DNA of 64,000 nucleotides from Chitinophagales bacterium. GTDB taxonomy: Bacteria; Bacteroidota; Bacteroidia; Chitinophagales; UBA10324. The notes under the pieces are model-generated. The model saw only the letters and a program-made list of their open reading frames with translations, searched no databases and was not told the origin of the DNA. Positions 56,102-64,000 of this stretch are shown piece by piece (position 1 is the first letter of the stretch; each line of letters starts with the position of its first letter). The stretch spans positions 198,582 to 262,581 of the forward strand of contig JACDDS010000003.1 of NCBI GenBank assembly GCA_013816805.1, written 5' to 3'. A program made the position numbers and the translations under genes.

Positions 56102-57028
56102 TTAATCATAGATCTTCTCATCCGTTTTTAATTCATGGATAATAGATAAATAATTGATGTATCGCGATTCAGCAATCTCACCCTGACTAACTGCGTCCTT
56201 TACCGCACAATCCGGCTCATCTATATGCAGGCAATTGTGAAACCGGCAACTATGAAGCTGCTTTTCCATCTCAGGAAAATAGTGTGAGACTTCTGCTTCT
56301 TCAATATCCAGAATTCCAAATTCTTTAATACCAGGAGTGTCTATAATGAATCCGCCGAATGGTAATTCCAGCATTTCCGCAAAGGTGGTAGTATGTTTGC
56401 CTTTATCATTATAGCGAGCCAGTCCGTCAATTTTTAAATTTAGCCGGGGATCAATTTTATTGATAAGTGTTGATTTGCCCACTCCGGAATGACCGGCGAC
56501 CAAAGTGATTTTACTTTGTAAAATTTCTCTTACCGCACTGATGTTTTCCTCTTTTTCAGCGGAAACATGGATCACTTTATAGCCTGCAGATTCATATATT
56601 TTTTGCCATTCATGCAACACACTAAATTCTTCTTCACTATATAAATCTGTTTTATTGAAAACAATAACAGCAGGCACATGATATGCTGTGGCGGTAACTA
56701 AAAACCGGTCAATAAAACCTGTGGATGTCCTTGGAAGAATGATAGTAGCAATAAGCATTGCCTGATCAAGGTTTGCAGCCAGTATATGCTCTGCTGTTCT
56801 GTTGCGCGATGACTGACGGATAATATAATTTGTACGCGGCAGCACTTCGGTAATCTGTGAATCTTCCTCTCCCGATTCTATCATAACCAGGTCTCCGATA
56901 TTAACCGGATTTGTAGTGCGCCTGTCTATCAGGCGTAATTTACCCTTCGTGCGTGCTGAAACTACCGTTCCGTCATCCAGCCGTACATGGTACCAGCTTC
57001 CCGTCGATTTAATAACGCGGCCCCGCAT
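56102..57028 (-). CDS. rsgA: Ribosome small-subunit GTPase RsgA
   Basis: The 308-residue protein is a circularly permuted GTPase that matures the 30S subunit. An N-terminal OB fold (residues 1-70; GRVIKSTGSWYHVRLDDGTV) is followed by the permuted G domain. G4 is FNKTDLY, G5 lies near HVSAEKEENI, G1 is AGHSGVGKSTLINK, and G3 is IDTPGIKEFG. A zinc-binding C-terminal domain has CRFHNC and HIDEPDCAV. All motifs are intact. It is downstream of the GGGP-synthase gene on the same strand, separated by only 47 bp. Confidence 0.97.
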   Translation of the reverse strand: MRGRVIKSTGSWYHVRLDDGTVVSARTKGKLRLIDRRTTNPVNIGDLVMIESGEEDSQITEVLPRTNYIIRQSSRNRTAEHILAANLDQAMLIATIILPRTSTGFIDRFLVTATAYHVPAVIVFNKTDLYSEEEFSVLHEWQKIYESAGYKVIHVSAEKEENISAVREILQSKITLVAGHSGVGKSTLINKIDPRLNLKIDGLARYNDKGKHTTTFAEMLELPFGGFIIDTPGIKEFGILDIEEAEVSHYFPEMEKQLHSCRFHNCLHIDEPDCAVKDAVSQGEIAESRYINYLSIIHELKTDEKIYD

Positions 57029-57075
57029 ATTATGGTTTTGTCATTTGTATCATTTGGAGTACTGTCACTATAAGT

Positions 57076-57828
57076 TTAAACGGAAACTGCAGCGTGCACA
57101 GCATTTGAAAGCTTACCAATCAATGCAAAGTCTTTCTCGATTGCATTTCCCGCCACGATTATATCGGCTCCTGCCTGGCAAAGGTCGTAAGCTTTTTCAG
57201 CAGATCTGATTCCTCCTCCTGCAATCAGAGGTACGGATGTGGCTGTGCTTACTTTGCTCACCATAGACGTGCTAACAGAATTTAATGCGCCGCTTCCTGT
57301 ATCAAGGTACAATATTTTCAATCCTAAATATTCACCTGCAAGTGCGGTGCATACTGCAATTTCATCCTTATCCCAGGGGATGGGTATGGTATTACTAATA
57401 TATGAAACAGTGGTTGGTGCACCACCATCCACAAGCATATAACCTGTTGGAATAATTTCAAGCGAACTTGCTCTTAGAAGAGGTGCTGCAATAACATGCT
57501 GGCCTATCAGCAATTCCGGATTTCTCCCGGAAATAAGGGAAAGGAACAGTATGGCATCGGCATCTTCCTGGACCTGCATAGCATGGGCAGGAAAAATAAT
57601 TATGGGAATTTCACAGCAACTTTTTAAAATGTATACGCATTCATTAAACGTATTATTAATCACCAGGCTTCCACCTAAAAATAAAAAATCGACAGCAGCC
57701 TTTTGTGCAGCATCTGCTATTCGCACTAAAGATTCAGCCGATACACGGTCAGGATCAATGAGCATTGCAAATTTCTTCTGCCTGTTATTTTTAGCTGAAA
57801 GAAAAGATTGGTATACCGGTTGTTTCAT
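57076..57828 (-). CDS. Geranylgeranylglyceryl phosphate synthase family protein
   Basis: The 250-residue TIM-barrel protein matches the bacterial GGGPS/PcrB family. It has FAMLIDPDRVSAESLV with the Mg-binding Asp, FLFLGGSLV, PAHAMQVQEDADAILFLSLI, ILYLDTGSGA, and the phosphate-binding LIAGGGIRSAEKAYDLCQAG and DIIVAGNAIEK. Archaeal members make geranylgeranylglyceryl phosphate, the first step in ether-lipid synthesis, and Bacteroidota and some other bacteria carry members of the same family whose product is thought to be a prenylglyceryl phosphate. The gene lies upstream of rsgA. Prenyl-chain length cannot be told from the sequence. Confidence 0.92.
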   Translation of the reverse strand: MKQPVYQSFLSAKNNRQKKFAMLIDPDRVSAESLVRIADAAQKAAVDFLFLGGSLVINNTFNECVYILKSCCEIPIIIFPAHAMQVQEDADAILFLSLISGRNPELLIGQHVIAAPLLRASSLEIIPTGYMLVDGGAPTTVSYISNTIPIPWDKDEIAVCTALAGEYLGLKILYLDTGSGALNSVSTSMVSKVSTATSVPLIAGGGIRSAEKAYDLCQAGADIIVAGNAIEKDFALIGKLSNAVHAAVSV

Positions 57829-57956
57829 TTAACAATCAGGGTTAGAACCTACATTCAGTGAAGCCTACAAATATCTGTTCCGGATAATTGGTAGATCAAT
57901 TTTAAAGAATAAAATTTAATTGTTCACAGTTAGCAGGATAAAGAATACAAAGCTGT

Positions 57957-60806
57957 CTAAACTTTTACTTCTGAATCCTGAGGTGCAAGTTTATTTTTTA
58001 AGAATTGGCCGGTAAATGATTCTGTTACCTTAGCCAATCCTTCGGGTGTGCCTTCATATAAAACATAACCTCCACCGTTACCACCCTCAGGACCAAGATC
58101 AATTACATGGTCGGCACATTTTATTACTTCCATGTTATGCTCAATAATTATGACTGTGTGATTATTTTTAATAAGCATTTCAAATGCCCCCAATAGTTTA
58201 CCAATATCATGAAAATGCAAGCCTGTGGTAGGTTCATCAAAGATGAATAAAACCGGGTTATTGGAATTTCCCTTGCCAAGAAAGGAAGCGAGTTTCACGC
58301 GTTGCGCTTCACCACCACTCAGTGTACTTGACGACTGCCCAAGTTTAACGTAACCCAGGCCTACGTCCTGTAAAGGCTTAATGAGGTCGACAATTTTATT
58401 TTCATCCCAGAAAAATTCTATTGCTTCATCTACACTCAATTCCAGCACATCAGCAATATTTTTCTCTTTATAGGCGATATCCAAAACTTCCTGTTTAAAA
58501 CGTTTACCGCCGCAATCTTCACACACAAGATGTACATCAGCAAGAAATTGCATTTCAACAATTATTTCTCCTTCCCCCTTGCATGTTTCGCACCTGCCCC
58601 CCTCTACATTAAATGAAAAATGCTTCGACTTAAATCCTTTCATTTTTGATGCATGCTGAGCGGCAAAAAAATCGCGGATAGCATCGTAAGCTTTTATATA
58701 GGTTACAGGATTTGATCGGGAAGATTTTCCCAAAGGGTTCTGATCTACCATTTCTATTTGCGAGATCATTTTATAATCACCCCGTATCTCCTTATGCAAG
58801 CCGGCTTTTTCTCCATAGCCATTCATTAATTTTTGAAGAGCGGGGTAAAGGATCTTACGAACAAGGGTTGTTTTTCCCGAACCGCTTACTCCGGTAACAA
58901 CAGTTATGGCATTTAATGGAAAAGTAGCATTCACGTTTTTAAGGTTGTGCTCACTTGCCCCTATTATCTGCAGAAAAGACAGCCACTTGCTTCGTTGCCT
59001 GGGAACGGGTATGAAAAGGTCACCCGTCAGATATTTTGCTGTCAGGCTTTTTTCATCGGTTAAAATATCTCTGAAGCTACCATTAAAGGTGATTTCACCT
59101 CCGAAAAGACCAGCCAGTGGGCCCATATCAATAATATGGTCGCTATGACGCATAATTGCTTCTTCGTGCTCCACAACAATCACCGTATTACCAAGGTCAC
59201 GGAGCTTGTGCAAAACTTTTACAAGCCGCTCCGTATCGCGAGGATGTAAACCTACGCTGGGTTCATCAAGCAAATAAAGGGATGAGGTAAGGTTACTTCC
59301 CAGCATTCTTGTAAGGTGTATACGCTGGGTTTCGCCCCCTGAAAGTGTAGATGACAAACGATTCAGAGTTAAATAACTAAGTCCCACATCCATCATAAGC
59401 TGCAGTCGGTTGCTAATTTCAATTAAAATGCGCCTGCTTATTTCTTGTTCTTTTGAGGAAAGCTTTAATGACTTAAAAAACTCATAGACTTCATTGATGG
59501 GCATTAAAACCAGATCAATAATGGATATACCATTCAGCTTTACATATAAAGAATCTTTTCGCAGCCGGGTGCCTTTGCAGTCAGGACAGGTGGTTTTTCC
59601 CCTGTATCTTGAGAGCATTACCCTGTATTGAATTTTATAAGATTGGGATTCTACCCATTTAAAAAATTCGCTGATTCCATGAATGGTTTCACTTCCCTGC
59701 CATAATAATTTTTTGTGCAGTTCAGATAAATCTTTATAAGGGCGATGAATGGGAAAATCATTTTTTCTCGAATAGCGGATAAGCTCCTCGTTCCATTCCT
59801 TCATCTTTTCTCCTTTCCAGCATGCGACGGCTCCTTCATATACAGAAAGGTTTTTATCGGGTATCACCAGATCTTCATCAATGCCGATAACCGCTCCGAA
59901 CCCTTCACACATTTTACATGCACCGTATGGGTTATTGAAGTTAAAAAATTGAGGAGTAGGTTCTTCAAAGCACATCTCATCCATTTCAAAGCGGTTGGAA
60001 AAACTTTTTTCACCCGATTCTTTTGAATGAATGATGCAATCACCTTCACTTTCAAAAAATGCAATCTGAACAGAATCTGCCAGCCGGGTTTGAGTGTCGG
60101 AATCCGATTTATTCCAGGAGATACGATCAATCACCACTTTTATTTTCTTGTAGAAAGTCTCTGTACGATCGGAGTCGATTTCGGAAAGAAAATCTTCTAC
60201 TTTTTTAATTTCGCCATCTATAAAAACCCGTGAAAATCCCTTCTGAAGAATAATATTTAGTTCCTCCTTAAAGCTGCGGTTATGTATTTTTTTTAGGGGA
60301 ATTAATACTAAGAGTGTTATTTTGTCCTCTAATGTGTTAGCATAATTAACTACATCGCTAACATCATTTTTAATCACCACTTCTCCAGAAATAGGCGAGG
60401 TAGTTTTGCCAATTCTTGCAAACAAAATCCGGAGGTAATCATAGATTTCAGTCAAGGTTCCTACTGTAGAACGTGAAGTTCGGGTGCTGACTTTTTGCTC
60501 GATTGCTATAGCAGGGGAAATGCCTTTTATATAATCCACATCAGGCTTATTCATTCGCATTAAAAACTGGCGCGCATATGAAGATAAAGATTCAACATAA
60601 CGTCTTTGACCTTCTGCATACAATGTATCAATGGTAAGAGATGATTTCCCGGATCCTGAAACTCCGGTTATCACTACTAATTTATTACGTGGAATCTCTA
60701 CATCAATATTTTTTAGATTGTGGGTTCTTGCACCCTTGATAAAAATATTTCTGGAATTGTTAAGTTTTGTTTTTTCAGAATTTAATTTTGATATTTGATT
60801 TGTCAT
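57957..60806 (-). CDS. uvrA: Excinuclease ABC subunit A
   Basis: The 949-residue protein is the damage-recognition ATPase of nucleotide excision repair. The first Walker [11 protein letters not shown], is at about residues 48-57 and the second is [10 protein letters not shown]. Two ABC signature/Walker B sets occur ([16 protein letters not shown] and [31 protein letters not shown] and [14 protein letters not shown]). Zinc modules are visible in [26 protein letters not shown] and CEDCGG. The region between the zinc modules carries the UvrB-binding domain. It is a single gene here; uvrB is not adjacent. Length is normal. Confidence 0.98.
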   Translation of the reverse strand: MTNQISKLNSEKTKLNNSRNIFIKGARTHNLKNIDVEIPRNKLVVITGVSGSGKSSLTIDTLYAEGQRRYVESLSSYARQFLMRMNKPDVDYIKGISPAIAIEQKVSTRTSRSTVGTLTEIYDYLRILFARIGKTTSPISGEVVIKNDVSDVVNYANTLEDKITLLVLIPLKKIHNRSFKEELNIILQKGFSRVFIDGEIKKVEDFLSEIDSDRTETFYKKIKVVIDRISWNKSDSDTQTRLADSVQIAFFESEGDCIIHSKESGEKSFSNRFEMDEMCFEEPTPQFFNFNNPYGACKMCEGFGAVIGIDEDLVIPDKNLSVYEGAVACWKGEKMKEWNEELIRYSRKNDFPIHRPYKDLSELHKKLLWQGSETIHGISEFFKWVESQSYKIQYRVMLSRYRGKTTCPDCKGTRLRKDSLYVKLNGISIIDLVLMPINEVYEFFKSLKLSSKEQEISRRILIEISNRLQLMMDVGLSYLTLNRLSSTLSGGETQRIHLTRMLGSNLTSSLYLLDEPSVGLHPRDTERLVKVLHKLRDLGNTVIVVEHEEAIMRHSDHIIDMGPLAGLFGGEITFNGSFRDILTDEKSLTAKYLTGDLFIPVPRQRSKWLSFLQIIGASEHNLKNVNATFPLNAITVVTGVSGSGKTTLVRKILYPALQKLMNGYGEKAGLHKEIRGDYKMISQIEMVDQNPLGKSSRSNPVTYIKAYDAIRDFFAAQHASKMKGFKSKHFSFNVEGGRCETCKGEGEIIVEMQFLADVHLVCEDCGGKRFKQEVLDIAYKEKNIADVLELSVDEAIEFFWDENKIVDLIKPLQDVGLGYVKLGQSSSTLSGGEAQRVKLASFLGKGNSNNPVLFIFDEPTTGLHFHDIGKLLGAFEMLIKNNHTVIIIEHNMEVIKCADHVIDLGPEGGNGGGYVLYEGTPEGLAKVTESFTGQFLKNKLAPQDSEVKV

Positions 60807-61094
60807 TTCAAGCAGGCAACCATTTATATCAGGAAATCATCTATTATTGCACTTAGTTTACACTTATAAAACATAATATAAAGCTATAAGTTGCAATTCT
60901 ACTCCATTTAGTTAATTGTTGAAAATTTTTTCATCAGAATTCATTTTCTGCAGTTAGCATCATTCGTCATCAATACATTTACCTCACATAAATAGTTACT
61001 ATAAGCCTCATATCTACACGCTTTAATAAATAAATCGCATGCTGGTAATAATAATGTACCGTGCATTTATCCATTCACCCAAAACGCAGTAGAT

Positions 61095-61673
61095 ATGCAA
61101 ACCCAAATTCTTAATGATGAAGCCCTGGTGCTTCAATACATGAACGGTAATGAGCAGGCATTAGAGATATTAGTGCGGCGCCATAAGAGCAAAATTTTTA
61201 CATCCATTTTTATGTTTGTGCGGGATCAATACCTCGCTGAAGATTTGTTCCAGGATACCTTTATTAAAGTGGTCAGGAAATTAAGAGCTTCTGAATACCA
61301 GGAAGAAGGTAAATTTCTTCCGTGGGTGATGCGTATCGCCCACAATCTATGTATCGACTATTACCGCAAGACTAAGAGAATGCCTCAGATCACAACGGCT
61401 GATGGCTTTGACATTTTTAACGTGCTCAAATTCTCTGACGGCAATCCTGAAAAATTGGTTATCAGGCAGCAAAGCCATAATAAGGTAAGGGAAATGATAG
61501 ACCGTCTTCCCGGGGAACAAAAGGAAGTAGTGATATTAAGGCACTATTCTGATCTCAGCTTTAAAGAAATTGCAGATATCACCAATGTGAGCATTAACAC
61601 TGCCCTGGGTCGCATGCGGTACGCTCTTATCAATTTGCGAAAAATGCAAAAAGAAAAGCAAATAGCACTATAG
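61095..61673 (+). CDS. ECF RNA polymerase sigma factor
   Basis: The 192-residue protein has the two-domain sigma-70 layout. Region 2 has ALEILVRRHKSKIFTSIFMF followed by DQYLAEDLFQDTFIKVVRKL. The linker contains FLPWVMRIAHNLCIDYYRK. Region 4 has RLPGEQKEVVILRHYSDLSF and KEIADITNVSINTALGRMRY, the helix-turn-helix that reads the -35 element. It directs RNA polymerase to a stress or envelope regulon. The 79-residue protein that follows after 81 bp is probably its partner. Anti-sigma control is inferred from context. Confidence 0.95.
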   Translation: MQTQILNDEALVLQYMNGNEQALEILVRRHKSKIFTSIFMFVRDQYLAEDLFQDTFIKVVRKLRASEYQEEGKFLPWVMRIAHNLCIDYYRKTKRMPQITTADGFDIFNVLKFSDGNPEKLVIRQQSHNKVREMIDRLPGEQKEVVILRHYSDLSFKEIADITNVSINTALGRMRYALINLRKMQKEKQIAL

Positions 61674-61754
61674 CCTTTTAAAAAAAACAAAGCGTCATAC
61701 AATAAGAGGCAAATCGGACGTTACTGTATTGTCCGAACAATTAAACCCTTATTC

Positions 61755-61994
61755 ATGACAAACACCTTTACATCTGATGATTTAATCCGTTTCATTTACC
61801 GTGAAACATCTCCTGAAGAGGACCATCTTATAAAACTCTGGATACAGGAAGATGCAGACGCAGCATTATCTTTTCAGCAGTTTGCTGAAGCTGCACAGCT
61901 TCTTGATGTGGATGATCTAAAGCCAAGTGAATCGTCCGTAAGCATCATTCTTAATTATAGTAAAACAACTGCCCGGCAAAGAACGCATGCATGA
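61755..61994 (+). CDS. Small sigma-factor-linked protein
   Basis: The 79-residue protein (MTNTFTSDDLIRFIYRETSP...) is helical and acidic, with the RFIYRETSPEEDHLIKLWIQ segment that resembles the N-terminal helices of Bacteroidota anti-sigma factors. It lacks the transmembrane helix and the zinc-binding HxxxCxxC motif of classical ones. It lies directly after the ECF sigma gene on the same strand and could be a soluble anti-sigma factor. This is inference from position and composition. Confidence 0.7.
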   Translation: MTNTFTSDDLIRFIYRETSPEEDHLIKLWIQEDADAALSFQQFAEAAQLLDVDDLKPSESSVSIILNYSKTTARQRTHA

Positions 61995-62073
61995 TGATGC
62001 ATCCTTGCTGTCTTACCATTAATGTCAATTCAATACCCCTTTATAAGGCAGGCGCTCGTGTATATTTGTGGGC

Positions 62074-62733
62074 ATGACTTTAAAGGAGCGATACCATGGG
62101 GTACTTGAGTATTTCAGCAAGCATCAGCCCCTTGCTGAAACGGAACTGGAGTACCAATCACCGTATCAATTATTGGTGGCTGTAATCCTATCGGCTCAAT
62201 GTACCGATAAGAGAGTTAACATTACCACACCTGCTTTTTTTTCAAGGTTTCCTGATGCGGCATCCCTTTCCAGAGCTCAGACAGAAGAAGTTTATCCTTT
62301 AATCAAGAGTATCAGCTATCCCAACAATAAAACAAAGCACCTTATAGCTATGGCTAAAATGCTGATGGATAATTTTAATGGAGAGATTCCATCAGACGTA
62401 GATGAGCTGCAGAAGCTTCCGGGTGTAGGAAGAAAAACGGCCAATGTAATTGCAAGCTGTATCTATAACCAGCCAAGAATGGCAGTAGATACACACGTCT
62501 TTCGGGTGTCAGCAAGATTGGGTTTAACGCGTAACGCCAGAAATCCTTTGCAGGCAGAAATGCAGTTGATCAGATATATTCCTGAAGACAAAATTTCATT
62601 GGCCCATCACTGGCTCATCCTGCATGGAAGATATATCTGCATAGCCAGAGTGCCTAAATGTGGCATATGCCCTATTAAGGATTGGTGCAGATATTATGAA
62701 AGAAATTTTAAAGCACCAGCGCTTGATAACTGA
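62074..62733 (+). CDS. nth: Endonuclease III
   Basis: The 219-residue enzyme is the DNA glycosylase/AP lyase that removes oxidised pyrimidines. I choose ATG at 62074 (MTLKERYHGVLEYFSKHQPL); a GTG at 62068 would add two residues. The HhH motif is LPGVGRKTANVIAS, with catalytic Lys; the catalytic Asp follows in PRMAVDTHVFRVSARLGL. SAQCTDKRVN is the DNA-lesion loop. The C-terminal iron-sulfur cluster ligands are C-x6-C-x2-C-x5-C (CIARVPKCGICPIKDWC). All key residues are present. Confidence 0.97.
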   Translation: MTLKERYHGVLEYFSKHQPLAETELEYQSPYQLLVAVILSAQCTDKRVNITTPAFFSRFPDAASLSRAQTEEVYPLIKSISYPNNKTKHLIAMAKMLMDNFNGEIPSDVDELQKLPGVGRKTANVIASCIYNQPRMAVDTHVFRVSARLGLTRNARNPLQAEMQLIRYIPEDKISLAHHWLILHGRYICIARVPKCGICPIKDWCRYYERNFKAPALDN

Positions 62734-62958
62734 TCTTACAAATTCCATCTTCGTTCGAACAATGCACAAATAACAAATTTCCGAAATAACCCTTCAAATA
62801 AAGGGAAATCGTATACTGTCCTTGATTCACCGCCAAAAGATTTTTGGCAGAAAGTAAGTGAAGATATGGTGAAGCTTTGGAAGATCATGAACAACATTGA
62901 ACCGGAGAATAAAACGGAAGATTTTCTCACATCTGGCATATTATCCCTCCTCCGATAA
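62734..62958 (+). pseudogene. Start-less ORF following nth, probable gene remnant
   Basis: Directly after the nth stop, the same frame stays open for 74 codons to a stop at 62956-62958, with a hydrophilic protein-like sequence (SYTVLDSPPKDFWQKVSEDM, then VKLWKIMNNIEPENKTEDFL). It has no ATG/GTG/TTG before an internal Met near the middle. It could be a decayed gene fragment or a read-through tail. I recognise no family. Confidence 0.4.
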
Positions 62959-63016
62959 TTACTATACCAAGGTATGCTTCACCATAGTCAAGTTTTTATT
63001 CTTAAACGAAATAAAT

Positions 63017-63241
63017 ATGCCTAATAAACTACGTGAATATCGCAAACGCCAAGGATTGAGACAGCTTGATGTTGCTACAAAATTAGGGTTCTCGAGTACG
63101 GACAGAATCTCAAAGTGGGAGCGACGACTAACCTACCCACACTTATTGAACTTATTTAAGCTTTGTGAACTGTATAACGTATATCCCCATGAACTCTATG
63201 ATGGATTACTATCCAACACTGCATCCCAGAAGAAAATTTAA
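63017..63241 (+). CDS. XRE-family helix-turn-helix regulator
   Basis: The start at 63017 (MPNKLREYRKRQGLRQLDVA) gives a 74-residue protein; the longer frame from 62897 adds unlikely residues. The HTH spans LRQLDVATKLGFSSTDRISK, and the recognition region continues with WERRLTYPHLLNLFKLCELY then NVYPHELYDGL. This is a typical small Cro/C1-type DNA-binding domain of Bacteroidota, often near mobile or accessory genes. The protein has no sensor domain. It lies in a sparse region between nth and a T9SS protein; a regulatory target is unknown. Confidence 0.87.
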   Translation: MPNKLREYRKRQGLRQLDVATKLGFSSTDRISKWERRLTYPHLLNLFKLCELYNVYPHELYDGLLSNTASQKKI

Positions 63242-63415
63242 ATCATAAATAACTAGATCAACGATAGTAGATACCACGAATCTTATTCTGTTAATGATTT
63301 TTATAATTGCTTAAGCTTTGAGTATATGTATGACTTATCTGTTACTCTTTATCATCTAATTCTTGAAAAAACTATTCTATAATGTTTTGCCATTAGTCTA
63401 TTTTCACATCTTATT

Positions 63416-64000
63416 TTATTTTGTTGTTATTACCAATTTTTGACTTGTTCTGGTGAGTGCAGTTTGCAGCGTTACCAAATATGTACCAATTGTAAGGTCT
63501 CTAACATCGACCTTTGTATTGTTTGAAGATGACGATAATATCATAGATTTTACTATTCTGCCGTATATATCGCTAATGAAAAGACGGGCTGCTTGTTGAA
63601 TAGGATTATTCACGGAAAAATAATCATTAGTTAAATTTGGAAAAATTTTAAGTTTCTCTGTCATAATCGGTACTACAGTCGTAGCAATATCATTGACATA
63701 TTTTACTATTCCGTGTGCGGTTGTATCATTTAAGAGATAGAAGCGCCCCGCCGCATATAGTTCATCATCAAAAAATGCCACGGAGTATACGTCTAAATCA
63801 ATATCTAAATTCAGATTATACCAATTAGCTCCATCCCATTTCCCCACTCTTAAAATCTTACAATATTGATCTACACCAAATAAACCTCCGCCGACATACA
63901 AAAAGCTGTCATTGGCAACCATAGTATACGTATTTCCGCAAATGGTCTTAGGACCTACACTATCCCATTTAGAGCCATTCCACCGAGCTATATCATAACA
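63416..64000 (-). CDS. T9SS-secreted protein, C-terminal part (5' end beyond window)
   Basis: The minus-strand frame is open to the window end: upstream of the internal ATG at 63922 it continues for 26 more codons (CYDIARWNGSKWDSVGPKTI and onward), so the true start lies outside. The visible 194 residues have repeat units of the form RWNGSKWDSVG and VGKWDGANWYNL, typical of beta-propeller delta-60/kelch-like repeats. They end in a T9SS type A sorting domain (IFPNLTNDYFSVNNPIQQAA, LFISDIYGRIVKSM, TIGTYLVTLQTA). The protein is exported across the outer membrane; the full architecture cannot be seen. Confidence 0.85.
   Translation of the reverse strand, partial: CYDIARWNGSKWDSVGPKTICGNTYTMVANDSFLYVGGGLFGVDQYCKILRVGKWDGANWYNLNLDIDLDVYSVAFFDDELYAAGRFYLLNDTTAHGIVKYVNDIATTVVPIMTEKLKIFPNLTNDYFSVNNPIQQAARLFISDIYGRIVKSMILSSSSNNTKVDVRDLTIGTYLVTLQTALTRTSQKLVITTK

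Noticed and set aside
60807-61094. Intergenic region between uvrA and the ECF sigma gene
   Set aside because: I looked for promoters, RNA genes and repeats and found only AT-rich sequence without a convincing -33/-7 pair or hairpin.
62736-62939. Minus-strand 67-residue frame starting with ATG
   Set aside because: The plus-strand start-less frame over the same bases has more protein-like composition, and the minus-strand frame shows no domain, promoter or family resemblance.

Overview
This AT-rich window is chromosomal DNA of a member of the Bacteroidota, most likely a Chitinophagales/Sphingobacteriia-type or uncultured relative. Four lines of evidence point there. Five proteins end in type IX secretion (T9SS) C-terminal sorting domains. 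There is a carboxypeptidase-regulatory/TonB receptor. Several promoters fit the Bacteroidota consensus TTTG-N19-20-TAnnTTTG (best before tRNA-Ser, yidC and guaB). Families largely confined to the phylum are present (DUF4292, DUF4293, DUF4412-like, bacterial GGGP synthase). I see no prophage, insertion sequence, CRISPR array, rRNA or replication origin.

Layout. 1-2.2 kb: two glycosyltransferases overlapping by ATGA, the distal one cut by the window edge. 2.2-9.5 kb: cell-envelope block with a plug-less outer-membrane barrel, a 1055-residue TPR protein and a TonB-dependent receptor. 9.6-14.3 kb: sucC, a LolD-type ATPase, a DUF4412-like protein and a short RecQ. 14.4-18.5 kb: two tandem paralogous T9SS cargo proteins with Asp-box repeats. 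18.6-22.3 kb: yidC and pyrG. 22.5-24.3 kb: a two-gene DUF2382 stress module and tRNA-Ser(UGA). 24.3-29.2 kb: a polytopic membrane protein, murB, a beta-helix lipoprotein and a frameshifted comF. 29.3-32.1 kb: a small coiled-coil protein overlapping a three-part enzyme (alkaline-phosphatase-superfamily phosphodiesterase, TPR, sulfotransferase-like P-loop domain). 32.2-35.1 kb: two divergent paralogous T9SS cargo proteins and a WG-repeat protein. 35.2-44.3 kb: guaB, pheS, an alpha-solenoid protein, 3-hydroxyacyl-CoA dehydrogenase, a PQQ-type sugar dehydrogenase, GNAT, an RraB-like protein and an MFS carrier. 44.3-52 kb: a long minus-strand envelope operon (flippase, dut, nucleotidyltransferase, TPR lipoprotein, DUF4292 lipoprotein, degenerate LytM/EnvC protein), preceded by DUF4293. 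52-64 kb: thiolase, truA, an ABC exporter, rsgA, GGGP synthase, uvrA, an ECF sigma factor with a small partner, nth, a start-less ORF, an XRE regulator and the C-terminal part of another T9SS protein.

Most of the window is ordinary housekeeping and envelope biology. The least explained items are the phosphodiesterase-TPR-sulfotransferase fusion with its small overlapping partner, the TPR/barrel pair, the LolB-like DUF4292 protein in the envelope operon, a comF frameshift inside the PRPP loop, and an ABC exporter whose conserved N-terminus lacks any ATG/GTG/TTG start.
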